Below, piece after piece: positions 1 to 11,203 of a stretch of DNA of 64,000 bases (its first letter is position 1; each line of letters begins with the position of its first letter). This DNA is from Zygnema cylindricum (lineage: Eukaryota > Streptophyta > Zygnematophyceae > Zygnematales > Zygnemataceae), in the NCBI GenBank assembly GCA_037447655.1, contig JBBHKE010003004.1, positions 124,001-188,000 on the forward strand, read 5' to 3'. Under the pieces are notes generated by a model that was given only the letters and a program-made list of their open reading frames with translations, was not told the origin of the DNA and ran no database searches. The position numbers and the translations under genes are program-made.

Positions 1-1126
1 TTGACAATCTACGAAAAATGAGGAAGTAGGGTAGGTTTGACTGATTGAAATAAATCTGTTAATTAAATGATCGAACCGTTAAATCTCACACTCATTTATG
101 AGGTTTGGCAAAATATATTAGAAAAAAATCGGATCCACAATGTTGGTTTTTCTTAAGTCAATTGAAAAAATAAGGAAGCGTAGATGGTCGAAAATAGGTT
201 GTTGGAAAATTTTGGGATTTGGGGAAATAATTTTTTTCAAAAATATATCATGGTAGTAGTAAATTTCGATTATAAGATGAATTTTTTTTAAGTTTCTCGA
301 AACCAGCAACATAACAACCGAAAACGTAGATCCAAAGAATCAGTTTTAGGACCCTAAAATTTAAATGATAATTCAAAAACCATGCAAAAGGAAAAAAACG
401 GGAAAGAGGGAGAGAGGAGAGAGATGTTCACATTTGAGGGTAAGTATCTTGAGAGAACTTTTGAACAATCCACCACATCATCTCGTCTCATTTTTCTTTT
501 GATAACAAAAATGTCATTAAAGCAAAGTCTGCAATAATAAATTTAAAAGAACATACAAATCTCCTTAATCCTTAAATTAATCTGTAAAATGCTTAGCAGA
601 AAATACCAAAAATACCCATTATAAATTGACAGCGCGATAAATCCATTCCCAAAAATCTCGTGTTTATTGTCTCTCTACAGTTATCAACAAGGTTAACCAC
701 ACTGTTTAGTTTACAAATATCTTTTCTACGAACTTTTGTACTTTTCACACTCAGATTGATTAAAAGTAAAATATAAGAGAGAAAGAAAAAATGATATAAC
801 AGGAAAGAAAAAAAAGAGATAATGATTCAGAAGGACACACCCGCACAAGTTTATCAAAGGGTCTAGTAGGGGGCAATAACGAATTACATTGAAGAGAAAA
901 ATGCCTTAAGTTTAAAGATGCCTTAGTTTTTGTGAGGCGAGGAGATGGTTGGGTCAATTTTACCACTTACAACTGAAACTTAATGAAAAAATCTGATTAT
1001 CGACTTTTGAGCGTGCCACATTGGATAAAAATACTTTTAGGTGTATTAATTACTCTATTTTGGTGTATTATCTTCCAAATATTACTGAGGAGTGGATTGG
1101 TGAGGTGGGTATTTTCGATGTCACAG
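1..1126. other. AT-rich intergenic or intronic stretch
   Basis: No protein homology is visible on either strand. The last ~125 bases (from about 1000) are the first copy of an intron segment that recurs at about 1340-1492, so the 3' end probably belongs to an intron of the LRR gene that follows. Confidence 0.5.
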
Positions 1127-1740
1127 ATTACTATATAACAACCAGTTGAGTGGAATCATTCCATCGTCCATTGGTCAACTCTCAAAACTTGTGTATATGT
1201 AAGACTGGATAATGAGCAAAACCAATGTGGAAGCAAAACCAATGTTCCACAGATAGTGGGGCAGAAAGTGGTTTGAAGTAAGGGCTTAAGGTAGTAGGGA
1301 CTTTTTGCGAAAAATGAATGTTCGAAAGAAAATAAAATCAGTTTATCGACTTTTGAACGTGCCACATTGGATTAAAGAACTTTCAGGTGTATTACTTGAT
1401 CTATTTTGGTGTATTCTCTTCGAAATGACTCTAAGTTAGGGGCATTTGGGTGGAGGGGTGGGTTGGTGGGGAGGGTATTCTCGGTGTCACAGAATTTTAT
1501 TAAAGAACCTGTTGAGTAGAAGCATTCCATCGTCCATCGGTCAACTCTCAAAACTTCTGTATATGTAATCTGAATTAATGGCAACGCTGATGCTCCACGA
1601 TAGTGGGGTATGAAAGTGGTTTGAAGTAAGGGCTTAAGGGCGAAAGAGGGTTTTTTTGCACAAAATGAATTTTGGAAAGAAAGATACGCAGAAGCATTTT
1701 ATCGTCCTTCGGTAAACTCTTACACCTTTATGAATTGTAA
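1000..1740 (+). repeat. Tandem duplication of LRR exon plus introns (366-bp period)
   Basis: The block from about 1000 to 1365 (intron, 72-nt LRR exon, downstream intron) is repeated from about 1366 to 1740. Exon starts 1127 and 1493 are exactly 366 bp apart. The introns match as well as the exons (the run TGGTTTGAAGTAAGGGCTTA occurs in both), so this was a genomic duplication and not exon convergence. Confidence 0.8.
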
Positions 1741-1881
1741 GTTCGAGTTCGTGCTAAATAGAAGGAATTTGGGAGGGAGGTGGTGAGGTGGATATGCTCG
1801 TTGTCATAGTGATATATCCAGCAACCAGTTGAGTGGAAGAATTCCATCGTCCATCGGTCAACTTTCAAGCCTTGATATGTT
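1127..1881 (+). pseudogene. LRR exon array of a receptor-like gene
   Basis: Three exons of exactly 72 nt (1127-1198, 1493-1564, 1810-1881) each sit between an AG acceptor and a GTAA donor and encode one 24-residue plant LRR in the same phase (1 nt, 23 codons, 2 nt). The core NQLSGIIPSSIGQLSKL is nearly the same in each. A degenerate 45-nt half-copy lies at 1692-1736. One repeat per exon in this phase is usual for plant LRR receptor genes. No signal peptide exon or LRR N-cap is visible upstream, so the 5' end is missing or outside the window. The extracellular C-terminal exons at 4411-5080 probably belong to the same gene, but the 2.5 kb between shows no further LRR exon. I call it a relic because of the half-exon and the stop further downstream. 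Confidence 0.7.
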
Positions 1882-4410
1882 GTAAGATTGAAATTGAGCA
1901 AAGCTATTTCTTACTTGTACAATGAGATAGATTTGGTTTGAAAATAGTATTGACGTGAGAAAGTGATTTTTCTTGTTAAACGTATGTTGAAAAAGCTAAT
2001 GATTCTTTTATATTTCGTTTACTTAATTGGTTGAAGAAGAACTTTGCGATTGAATTTTTAAATATCTATAACATATGAATGCTAATCACTTTTGATAAGG
2101 AAAAAATATACACAATGTATAGCACGTTCAAAACTTCTTATAGTGTTATGAAAATCGAAATACAAAGTTGGATCTAAAATAAACTAGTTGAAAAAGGCTT
2201 GCTAATGTGTGTACAAAACCCTTTTCTACCGTCCCTATCCTCCCACCCAGCCCGTCCCTCTCACTATCTCCCCTCCGTACGATTTCAGTTTGTCATTCGT
2301 TATTTTTTGCACCGAAATTACATTTCCTCCCACCTAGCTTGCCTCATCCTGCCCTACTTTTACTCGACCCTACCTCTCTCCCACTTTTCCCGCGCCTCCT
2401 TTCCCCTTCCTTTTTCCTTGCTCTCCTCCTTTTTCCTCCCTGCATGTCAAATGCGGGAAGTCAAGGCGAGAGTCGCGGTAAGAGGAGAGGAAGATAACAG
2501 TGGCAAAATGGCGTGGGAAAGTGATGGCTGGAAAGGGAAGAGAGAGCACCGGTTGGATATGAGGGAGAGAGAGAGTGACGATAAGAAGGGGCGAGTGAAT
2601 AGTGGGAGGGGAATTAAAACGGTGGGAAGAGTGGCGATAAGAGGGGAGCAAGAGAATGGGGGTCAAATGAAGACGGATAGAGTGGATAATTGAAGGGGAA
2701 ATAAGAGTGGGGTTACGAGATGAGAGGAGGAGAGAATTTTAGAAATAGACAATAATGCGTGGAGGGCATGGAATGGGGGGGGAGAGATTTGAAATAAGAG
2801 GAGGATTACAAAACGTAAATAGCATAGGAGTAAGGGAATAACCTTCAAAGAACGTGGCTTGACCATGTCGGTCAGGTTATGGCCGCGAGAGGGGAGAGGT
2901 AGGGTAGGGGCTAGAATCGAATGAGAGAGAGAGAGTGGTCGTTTAAAGGGGGAGAGAGAGCAAAGAGTGCTTTTTAAAGGGAAGAAAGGGAGGAGAAAAA
3001 GGCAATAGCCGACAATAGGCTGGAAATGCGCCTCTAGCCTCCCCTCTCCCCTCTCCTCCATCCACTACCCTCTACTAGGAGCGTCAAAGAGGGAGGGAAT
3101 ATCAGAGCTCTATCCCCTCTTTCTTCGATATGAGTATCATGGGAGGATAGGAGGAAGAGCTGCTGCCCTCTCCTACAAGATTGGAGGGACGAATGAGGGA
3201 AGCTAGAAGAAGGCAAATATGGAGAGAGAAGGGAAAAAGAGGGAGGGGAAGGGTGATGGGGAGGGAGAGAAGGGAGGCGAAGGGGGAGGGGATGAGGCAA
3301 GGTGAGAGGGGTCGGTCAACCGGGAGGGAGAGGGGGAAGGTAGAAAGGAAAAAGGGAAGGGGGAAGGGGAGGAGAGGAGGGGAGAAGTGGAGGGGAGCGG
3401 TGAAGAGAGCAGGAGAATGGAGGCGGAAAGGAGGCTGGAAGGAAGAGTGAACCAAGAGGGTTAATAACCAGGGTGACATTTTGAATGTATAGGTTGCAAA
3501 AAGGGAGTAAGGGGTAAAACCTCACTGAAATAAAAGAGTATTAAGTACATGACATAACCCCATACTGGAGGTAGTCTTTAATTATTTCATTTTTTTAGCA
3601 AAATAGAAAAAAAACCCCTACGGGATGTTGGAATCCTTAAAAAAAATTGTAACGCAAAATTTGAAGTACACGCCGCTGAAAAAAAAGTGATTGAAAATTT
3701 TAAAAACTCAAAAATTAAAACGAAGCTAACGAGTGCAAATGTTATACATCCGATAAACTAGGGGAGGGAGAAGGGTAAGAGGGGGGTCGAGAAGGTGGTT
3801 ATGACAGGACCCTCTCACTGCCTCTTCCTTCTATTTTTTCCAAATCTCTCTCGTTTTTGTATTTGACTTTCCAAGTCGCATTTTTAAGAATTGAAACAAT
3901 TGTTCTTTCCAAAAAAAATTGATTAATATTTATTTAAATTTTTTATTGATACTACTGTTTTGTTATTTTGTCTGGTTATCATTACCCAAAATGAACACAA
4001 TGTCTTTCAACCTGTAATAAATCTATCCCAAAAACAAAAAAAACAAAAAATCAAATGAAAACCACCAAGAGAGAGAAATAAAGTTTCTTTCCAAAATTCC
4101 TCATTTGATACACATTTTTATCTTTTTCTTTTTCCGATTTGGTTTTCAATTTTCTACATTGCAATTTTTTCAATAACACATTTGTGTTTATAAATTTGTA
4201 AGAGGGTGAGAAAGGGAGGGAGGGAGGGAGGGAGGGGGTGAGGGGGCGTCACGCATTAGTAACCAGCTAATTAAACATGCAATTGAATTTGGCTCAAACT
4301 CGTGTACTGTCAAAATGACTCTATTAAAGTTTCACGCTTTGAGAATTTTCAATGTCTAATCATGTGTTTGCATGACACAATTATGGACCTTTGGAACAGC
4401 GATATTTCAG
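1882..4410. other. Low-complexity purine-rich spacer, no gene seen
   Basis: Long pyrimidine-rich (about 2215-2450) and purine-rich (about 2450-3480, and 4205-4245 with GGGA repeats) tracts give long reading frames without protein character. The rest is AT-rich. It may be a large intron of the flanking LRR gene. Confidence 0.5.
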
Positions 4411-5080
4411 ACAACTACTTCACCGGGCCCATTGTCCGATCCAGGAAACACCCATCATGTGCGGAGTTGGTTGACAATTGCCTGTTTGGCTCAAGACTCC
4501 CATTTAATTGCGACCCCAGACTTCAGCGAAGTAAAAGCGAATGTAAAGCGTTTTGAAATGCGACACAAGTGGGAGGGCCATGTGGGGGAAACGGGATTCG
4601 CTCCAACAGCACAAATGGGACGACGCGGAAATGTGCTTGCAATAAAGGTTACACTAATATAGTGGACAAATACACTTGCAAATGTAAGTCTTTACTTTTG
4701 CAATAATGTCCGCCAAAAATGGAACTCCTTTTTCTGACATAAGGATTATTTGCACGGTGTCCTTTTCTTTGGCCTCGTGGCTCTCACACTTTCAATCCTT
4801 TGGTAATGCATCTATTTTTATTTTTAAGAGTTTGTGTTAACTAGAAGACAAAAGCTATCGAAGGCTTGAAAACAGATATTTCTACCATTTTAAAGCTTAT
4901 GTTCTCTTATTTTTCCTAGTAATGCGTCAACCGCCGATAACGAGTTCACCACCCCTTCAAGTTCTTCATCAATCACCAACCCCTCCTCCACCAACTCGTC
5001 AACCTCCACCTCATCCACCTAGTCGTGCCCCTCCTTCACCACCTCCTCGCCCCCCTCCATCTCGTCCTATACTACCCTAA
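4411..5080 (+). pseudogene. C-terminal exons of LRR receptor-like gene: cysteine-rich/EGF-like and proline-rich, with in-frame TGA
   Basis: Exon 4411-4683 starts after TTTCAG and encodes DNYFTGPI followed by a cysteine-rich segment and an EGF-like stretch (CGGNG and CACNKGY). It aligns with the last exon of the gene at 25599-25947 (ENYFSGPI, then NCLF, FCN, CGGHGTC, CTCDKKYK). At 4554-4556 a TGA replaces the cysteine codon found in the paralogues; translation before and after it stays in the same frame. The next exon, 4920-5080, joins in phase (T plus TA) and encodes about 53 residues rich in proline, ending at TAA 5078-5080. No transmembrane helix or kinase follows, so the product would be a secreted or wall-associated protein. 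The single nonsense change suggests a recent pseudogene. Confidence 0.65.
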
Positions 5081-7044
5081 TTCAAAGATTAAGGTATCAA
5101 TTCTAACTTGAACAAAGGACTGTTGCAATATAAGAGTCTTTCTACTTAAGTTATTATTTTGATTGTCTTGGTTTGAGTGTACATAACCTGTAACATTACC
5201 AATTGACTTGACGCTCTGTGTTGTGTTTTGTTTGCATTTTAATGGGTTATTTTTTTTTTCACGAAGGAGAATTAAAAGCTTCAAAATTTTGTTTGAGTCA
5301 TATTTACTTTATATAAGTGTATGTGGAAATGGTGATGAAACCAGAAATTGCTAGCATGATGTTACTCTATTATGCTGATAAGTTGACGATATTGAACATC
5401 GCAAAAAAACAACCTTTATGTTGTTACTCAGACACGTTGCCTATGTATAATGAGATTGTCATGTTTAGCAAATAACACGGTATTGACATTTTGCCGAAAA
5501 GTGAAATCGATAATCATGTAAGTGCACCTTGCTGCACAATTATACTGTCCATGTTCCTACCATATCAAGAAATTTATATTTATGCCAAACAAAAAATTGA
5601 CAAACTCACTTCTGTACGCATTGGTACTAAAACTGTTGTCTCATACATATGTAGTAAATCCGTTGCTTCATTCATTGAGGGAATTCGGTTGGGATTGTGG
5701 GTTTTCTTAGGCCATCAAAGCACCGTCTCATGAATAGCCTCTTTTAACCTTCACGATATGGAGATAAAGAACTTTGACGGCCCGGAGATAAGAAGACAGA
5801 TATTCAAGTAATGGCCGGTAAGAAACAACGCAAGACGAATTATGTCTTCGTGGAGAAATGTTCCGGAAGAGATCTTAGCGCGGGTAAAAAAAGTTTGGAA
5901 GATGATGAGGATAGCTCTTTTTGTCGATTGTCTCGATGCATAAACTACTCAATACTCTTTGGGTCTAATATTTAAAGACTATTTTTATTTACTGATGACT
6001 ATTAAGAAAAGTTCAGGTTGTCAGGTTGTTTTAATTTATTATGGGCTGTTTTTTCGTTGCCAGTATTGAGTTATGTTTTATATTCGTCGCAAAACAGTTT
6101 GCTAGTGGGTTTTCACTTTGGCCCTACATGAGCCAAAGAATTGATGACATTTTATTGGTTGAATTTTTTTTGAGCGACGCTAGGTGGTTTGGCTTAATTC
6201 CCAATTTGCTTGGGAGTATTGGCTATGTTTTCCAGTATTGTAAATTTGTGTGTTAGTGGGTGTTTAATTTGTTGGCAGAGGAATTGTAAAATCAATGCCT
6301 TGGTCACAATACTCTAAAAGTAATTACGGAACAATTGGAGAACTTCGTTTTTTTGGATTATTTTTATTTGTATTGATTTGTATGTTGCAATGCACATCTT
6401 TACTAGCTAGATCATGTGTGGTATTGCTTTCATCTGTTTGGTAAATTTGCTCTTTGCAATAAATTATTTTCTAAGCTACAATGCTAAAAATTGATTACGA
6501 CTATGTTATGGACCAATAAAGTTTGTTGGGATTGTGCCTAGGCATGAACTTTGGGTGTTATCAACAGACTGATAAAGAAAGCGGGGAGGGGGGCGGGTGG
6601 TCCTCTGGGGTTTTTAAAGGAAGCACCTTACATTTGAAATGTTGACATTATGCAAGGACTTTATTACGGTCCTCAATTAGTGCAAGTAGGCCAAGAGGAA
6701 TTGGACAACCAGATGGGAAAATTAAAAAGCCTTCATACAAAGATATGCAGGTGACCATATTTAAATAATGGACATTGACAAAATGAATATGTGTACAGAC
6801 ATTCCATGATAGTGTGCCAATATCATTAAGTAATTCTCCGTGCCTCTATTTCAATCGTGAGTCAGTAGGCGGTTCAGTATATCACAGTGACGTGAGTAAC
6901 TTTGCAAAGAAAGAGGAGCATGATTATGTGCCTCGATGCGATAGATGACAGTATTAGGATGGTGGTTGAGATCTTTGGTGGTTTGGGAGTTGCCTTTGAT
7001 GTCGTCTGCCATGCTAGTGGTTGACATTTTTTTAAGAGACGGTT
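5081..7044. other. Intergenic, no convincing gene
   Basis: Reading frames are short and AT-rich. A stretch near 5850-5930 (+) reads WRNVPEEILARVKK and faintly resembles the start of an F-box, but it is too short to call. Confidence 0.4.
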
Positions 7045-7493
7045 TTGGATTGGCATGAGGCTACCGGTTCAATATGGCGCAGAATGTGGCCGTCCACACT
7101 CGAAATACTCTCAAATAAATGAGAACAGACATGCTAGACTTAGTTTTGGGTTGGTGGCGTAGTGGTTAGCGCGTTTATAGCTAAGTGAAAGGTTTCAAGT
7201 TTGAGGCCCGGTCGGCTCAATTTTCCATATCATGGGACATGTCGAGTCCCGGTTTCTATGGAAATCCAACATGATATTAAAGCCAATGGGAACGCGGATG
7301 GTTTGAACAACGGGGGTATTAGATTGGCACGAGATTGTTGGTTCATTACGGGCTGGAATGAGGTCCGTCCACACACGAATTGCTGTCAATTCAATAAGAA
7401 CGGACACGCAAACTCAATATTAGGCTGGTGGCCAAGCGGGTTAGCGCGTTGACAGCTTCAGTCAAGGTCCTTTATTCGAGCCCTGGTTGGCTT
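7045..7493 (+). mobile_element. Tandem tRNA-derived SINE-like units
   Basis: Two tRNA-like heads start near 7149 and 7422, about 273 bp apart. Each has an A-box-like GGTGGCGTAGTGGTTAGCGC (the second diverged) and a B-box-like TTCGAGCCC or TTTGAGGCCC, ending in GTCGGCTCA or GTTGGCTTT. The 3' body of a unit (7300-7421, GTCCGTCCACACACGAAT) is also found upstream of the first head (7045-7148, GGCCGTCCACACTCGAAA). So there is one full unit flanked by a 5'-truncated and a 3'-truncated unit. The same head occurs at 17402. Confidence 0.65.
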
Positions 7494-9368
7494 TAGTTTT
7501 CCATAGTGTGGGACTTACCGAATCCGGAATTCCAACAACGGGGCCTCGGGAGCCTCCTCCTTATGTATAGGGATCGTGGGATAATTTTCCCGACCTTAAG
7601 TCGTTTTACCGTTACGACACCCTTTTATCGCCAGCGTTTATCTATAACTTTACGGTCGTGTGCGAGATTCTGCTGTTACTTCAATCTGCTATTTTAGTTT
7701 CTACATCATCGACATGTTCCGGATCCCCCTCTAGATGCTCCTCGGATCCGGATTTAGTAGAGGTTGTTTTTAAGGGGATTTTAGTTGGGTTGGGGCTAGA
7801 TTGGTAGGTTTTCTTTCTTTGCGTGCTTTTGTGTTTGTTATTCTTTTTCACGTCTTCTGTTAGTTTGCCCTTTTCTTTGTGTTAATTCAATTCGCTTTGT
7901 TTTTCATTATAAGCTTCCTCACGTGTTTTACTTTTCAGTTTCGTTTTGGCTTCCCGTTTCCTTCGTTCCCACGTGCTTTCCTAATGGAGCTCGTTTTTTT
8001 CAATTGTTGCATCTTATGTCTGTTTCCACACTTGAAAAAGGAAAAATAACTTGAAATTTCGAAAGTGAAAGGAAATAACATCTTCATCGTTTCTACAATT
8101 AAAAAATCACAAGATGCTTATTATTCTGGTAAGCACTCTAGGCAACCTCCTTCGATGTAGTTTTAGTGAGTTTATTTCTCTTTCCTTTTTCTCGTTGCCA
8201 TATACTAAGATGTTTTACTATCGCACGCTTTAATAAGGATTATTACACTTTTATTTTTAGTGGTGTTTAGAACTCAGTTTCTTTTCTAGTGTCCAATTTC
8301 CAAATTCCAACCGTAAATTCACATAGGAAATTTCACGGGACTCTTCTCACGCCTTAGTGTTCTTAGTTATTTGAACTTTCGATTGTTAAATTGTTGTTAA
8401 TACTCTAGGACTTTCTTTCCTATTAAACCACTAGTGGTTATCTGTGTTCATTTTAGAGGTTTGTCTTTCAGAAAGCTACAAAAACTGTGGTTGTTTAAAA
8501 TCACCTAAAGTGTGGTCAATTCTGAATTAAAAAGTAAACATTGACTGGTTCGGGCGAAAAAAAAACTGTTAAATGTAGGGTAACTTTTCTTAAAACGTAG
8601 TATGTTCCACACCAATACTGGTTAACAATGTAAATCAAACCCAGAGTTGTAGAGAAAAATCAGGGAAAAAATTGAAAAAATATGCAAATGAAAAGGCAAA
8701 AAATGGATAAAATAGTAGTGGGAAACAAGGATAAGGGGTTTCACCAAGAGATATGTTTATGAATTGATTCTTTAAGAAATATTCATATTTTAGAGCATAA
8801 AGTAATGAAAGATTAATAAAATGGAGAAAATTTGAAAAATGGATATGCTAGATCGAAGTTTTTTGTACAAGGATGGGGCCCTTCTTCAGAAATCTCTATA
8901 ACTCAACCTCAAAAGAAAACTTAAACTGTCTTCAAAAAAATGCAAACAAAAGAGCAACTCGACTGACTTTCAAAACTATATTAAACCAGAAACCTTTAAA
9001 TCTACATCTCTTACATGGTTCAAAAAAAAAAAAAAAAAAAAAAAACCCAATGATGGCCTTCTTTTCGTCACAGTACACAAACCAACCTTTAGATAAGTCA
9101 CATACCAAAAATAGAAAGAAAAAGAAAACTACAATTCTTTACAAACGCTCTATAAGAACAAGCATCCATAATACTTTTGTAACAAAAAATGGTGATAATA
9201 TAACCAAATTTGGGTCCAAAGCTTTATCTGAAAATCAATGTTGCCATTCGAATTTCAAATTTGCAGTTGGGAATCCCAATTTCCCACTTGTGACCTCAAA
9301 ACTTGACTTGAGAATTTTAATTTCCAGCTTGAAAAGCTAAACTTCCATTTAAAAATTCGATACCCCCC
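7494..9368. other. Intergenic AT-rich, no gene seen
   Basis: Only short reading frames, plus a run of about 22 A at 9019-9042. The final ~350 bases probably include the 3' untranslated region of the minus-strand CCS gene. Confidence 0.4.
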
Positions 9369-10447
9369 TTACTTTCCTGCAATTCCACAAGTTCCTCCCG
9401 CCTTCCATATGGTTGTCCCGTCACACGCACACAAGCTCTTAACATCTCCCCCTCCACTCAAGGCAATAACGGAAACGACACCGTCTCCATGTCCGTTACG
9501 GACAACTACGGACCGTCCCACAAGATCCGAAACCTTCAATCCTTTCACAATGCTACAAAATGTCGCATTTCCCGACTAGTCTGCAACCAGATCCGCGAGT
9601 TTCATGTCGACACCCGGCTGGAAAAAAATGGAGGGAGAGAGAGAGAGAGGGAGCGACATGAAAGAGGGGAGGAGAAGGAAAGAGATAAAGGGGGGACAGA
9701 GAGTGAGAGAGCATAGAAAAAGGCAGTTTAGAAAAAGTTCCTAAGTTTGCATTTTCCTTGGTGATGTCCAAAGACAAAAGAAAAATTCTTACCCAAAAAC
9801 ATGGCAAGATAGAAACAGTCGACCGGAAGATAACTCTTCGGTCGTTATATATATAATATTTTCTTTACGAAATTGCAACAATATATAACATTTTGTTTAA
9901 AATCACTGCATAAACTTTGGTAAAATTCATAACTTGCAAAAATCTAAACTAAATTATGTAAAAATTGCCGACATTCTAAAATTTTGTAAAAAATGGAAAG
10001 AAGTAGCGCCAAGTTTGGCTGCTTACCAGAGTGTATGGCTCGCCCGTGCTGGCTATCCCCTGTGTGACGTCACCATAGGTGTGCGCAGCCCATGCTGTCG
10101 CGCCAGTTGGCAGACGGCCGAAGGAGGCATCCACTTGCGCCGGCTGGCAGCCCAGCTGGTAGAAGCAAACCACGCCAAAGAGGGAAGGAGAGGAGAATTC
10201 CACCACGGCAGAGGGAAGGGAGAGGTCTGGAGAGGAGGAGAGGCGTGGGAGAGTTGGGAAAGAGAGGAGGATGTAAGAGGAGGTGGGAAGAGAATTAAAA
10301 GGGGATGAAGCATGGAAAGTGGAGAATATGAGGGAGAGGGAGAGGAAGAGGGAGGGGGAAAGGGAGGGGGACGGGGAGGTGGAGGTGGAGGGAGAGAAGA
10401 GGGAGGGGAATGGATGGAGGGAGGGAGGGAGGGAGGGAGAGGGAGAC

Positions 10448-10487
<40 letters not shown>

Positions 10488-11203
10488 GGAGAGAGAGAGA
10501 GAGCAAGAGAGAGAGAGAGCACACCTTCAGGCGATCCATGTCCCACCAGTTTGTACTTCTTCCCTGTGGCTGCGAGGGCGGCTGTGAGCTCCTCCACGGA
10601 GGCATTTCCGAGAACTCGCACGATTTTGTGTTACAGAATGATAGTCACAGTTTGAACACCTAATCAAAATATAAAAAAATAAAAGAGAACGTAAACAAAT
10701 GTAACTTAAAGAGAAAGTGAAGTGTTTGTATTTTTATGTGAAAGAGAGCGATTGCTATTTCTTATATACACCATAAAATGCAGAATTTTGCAAGTCAGTT
10801 TGTAGAAATTAGGAATTACGCATGAAGGGGAAGTGAAACTTCTATGTCGAAAAATTATGCAAATTTCTACTATTCCATTTCCCTATATTGTCTTCAATCT
10901 GTGGAATGTAGCCAGTGATACTCGAGATCAATTTCAAAAGTGAGTGAAAGTAGATAATCAACTTATGTGCAACATGTTGTGACTTCTACATGGTAAACAA
11001 ATCAAATTTGCGCTTATAGTATAAATTTCATATCTAAATCCTTGTTCTGTTTCTTCAGAGTAACGATTTCATTTTCGCACTGAAACGCTTTGCAAAGTAG
11101 TACGGAGAATCTTTACTATATTTTTCCTACCATTTACTTTCGCTAATGCCCCCTTCACCGATTTTGCACATCCTCCACACGCCATTAAAGCCCAGAACTC
11201 TGT
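9369..11203 (-). pseudogene. CCS: Copper chaperone for superoxide dismutase (CCS), four exons, two in-frame stops
   Basis: CCS delivers Cu(I) to Cu/Zn superoxide dismutase in plastids and cytosol. Minus-strand exons in order: 11131-11203, 10525-10659, 10027-10226, 9369-9617 (stop TAA 9369-9371); all junction phases agree. Exon 1 gives the ATX1-like metal motif MACGGC in TEFWALMACGGCAKSVK. Exon 2 finishes that domain (KIVRVLGNASVEELTAAL). Exon 3 is the SOD-like domain (SLFGVVCFYQL and TYGDVTQGIASTGEPYTL). Exon 4 ends it (LKVSDLVGRSVVV and SLCACDGTTIWKAG). Two stops interrupt it: TAA at 10631-10633, just before KIVRVLG, and TAG at 9576-9578. The TAG is avoided if the acceptor is the ACTAG itself (exon 9369-9575, same phase); the TAA has no such easy escape. 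The first exon with start and transit peptide was not found. It is either a young pseudogene or contains consensus errors. Confidence 0.75.
10390..10524. repeat. GGGA/GA microsatellite inside CCS intron 2
   Basis: GGGA repeats (about 10415-10440) pass into a nearly pure GA tract reaching the 5' splice site of the minus-strand intron at 10519-10524. On the transcribed strand this is a long CU-rich stretch right after the donor. Confidence 0.85.

Noticed and set aside
2199-3525. Several long overlapping frames on both strands
   Set aside because: They are translations of pyrimidine or purine tracts (Ser/Pro/Leu against Arg/Glu/Gly) with no domain or splice logic.
5850-5930. F-box-like WRNVPEEILARV
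   Set aside because: About 30 residues only, stop soon after, no downstream domain.
10283-10663. 126-codon Arg/Glu-rich plus-strand frame
   Set aside because: It is the antisense of CCS intron 2 microsatellite and exon 2.
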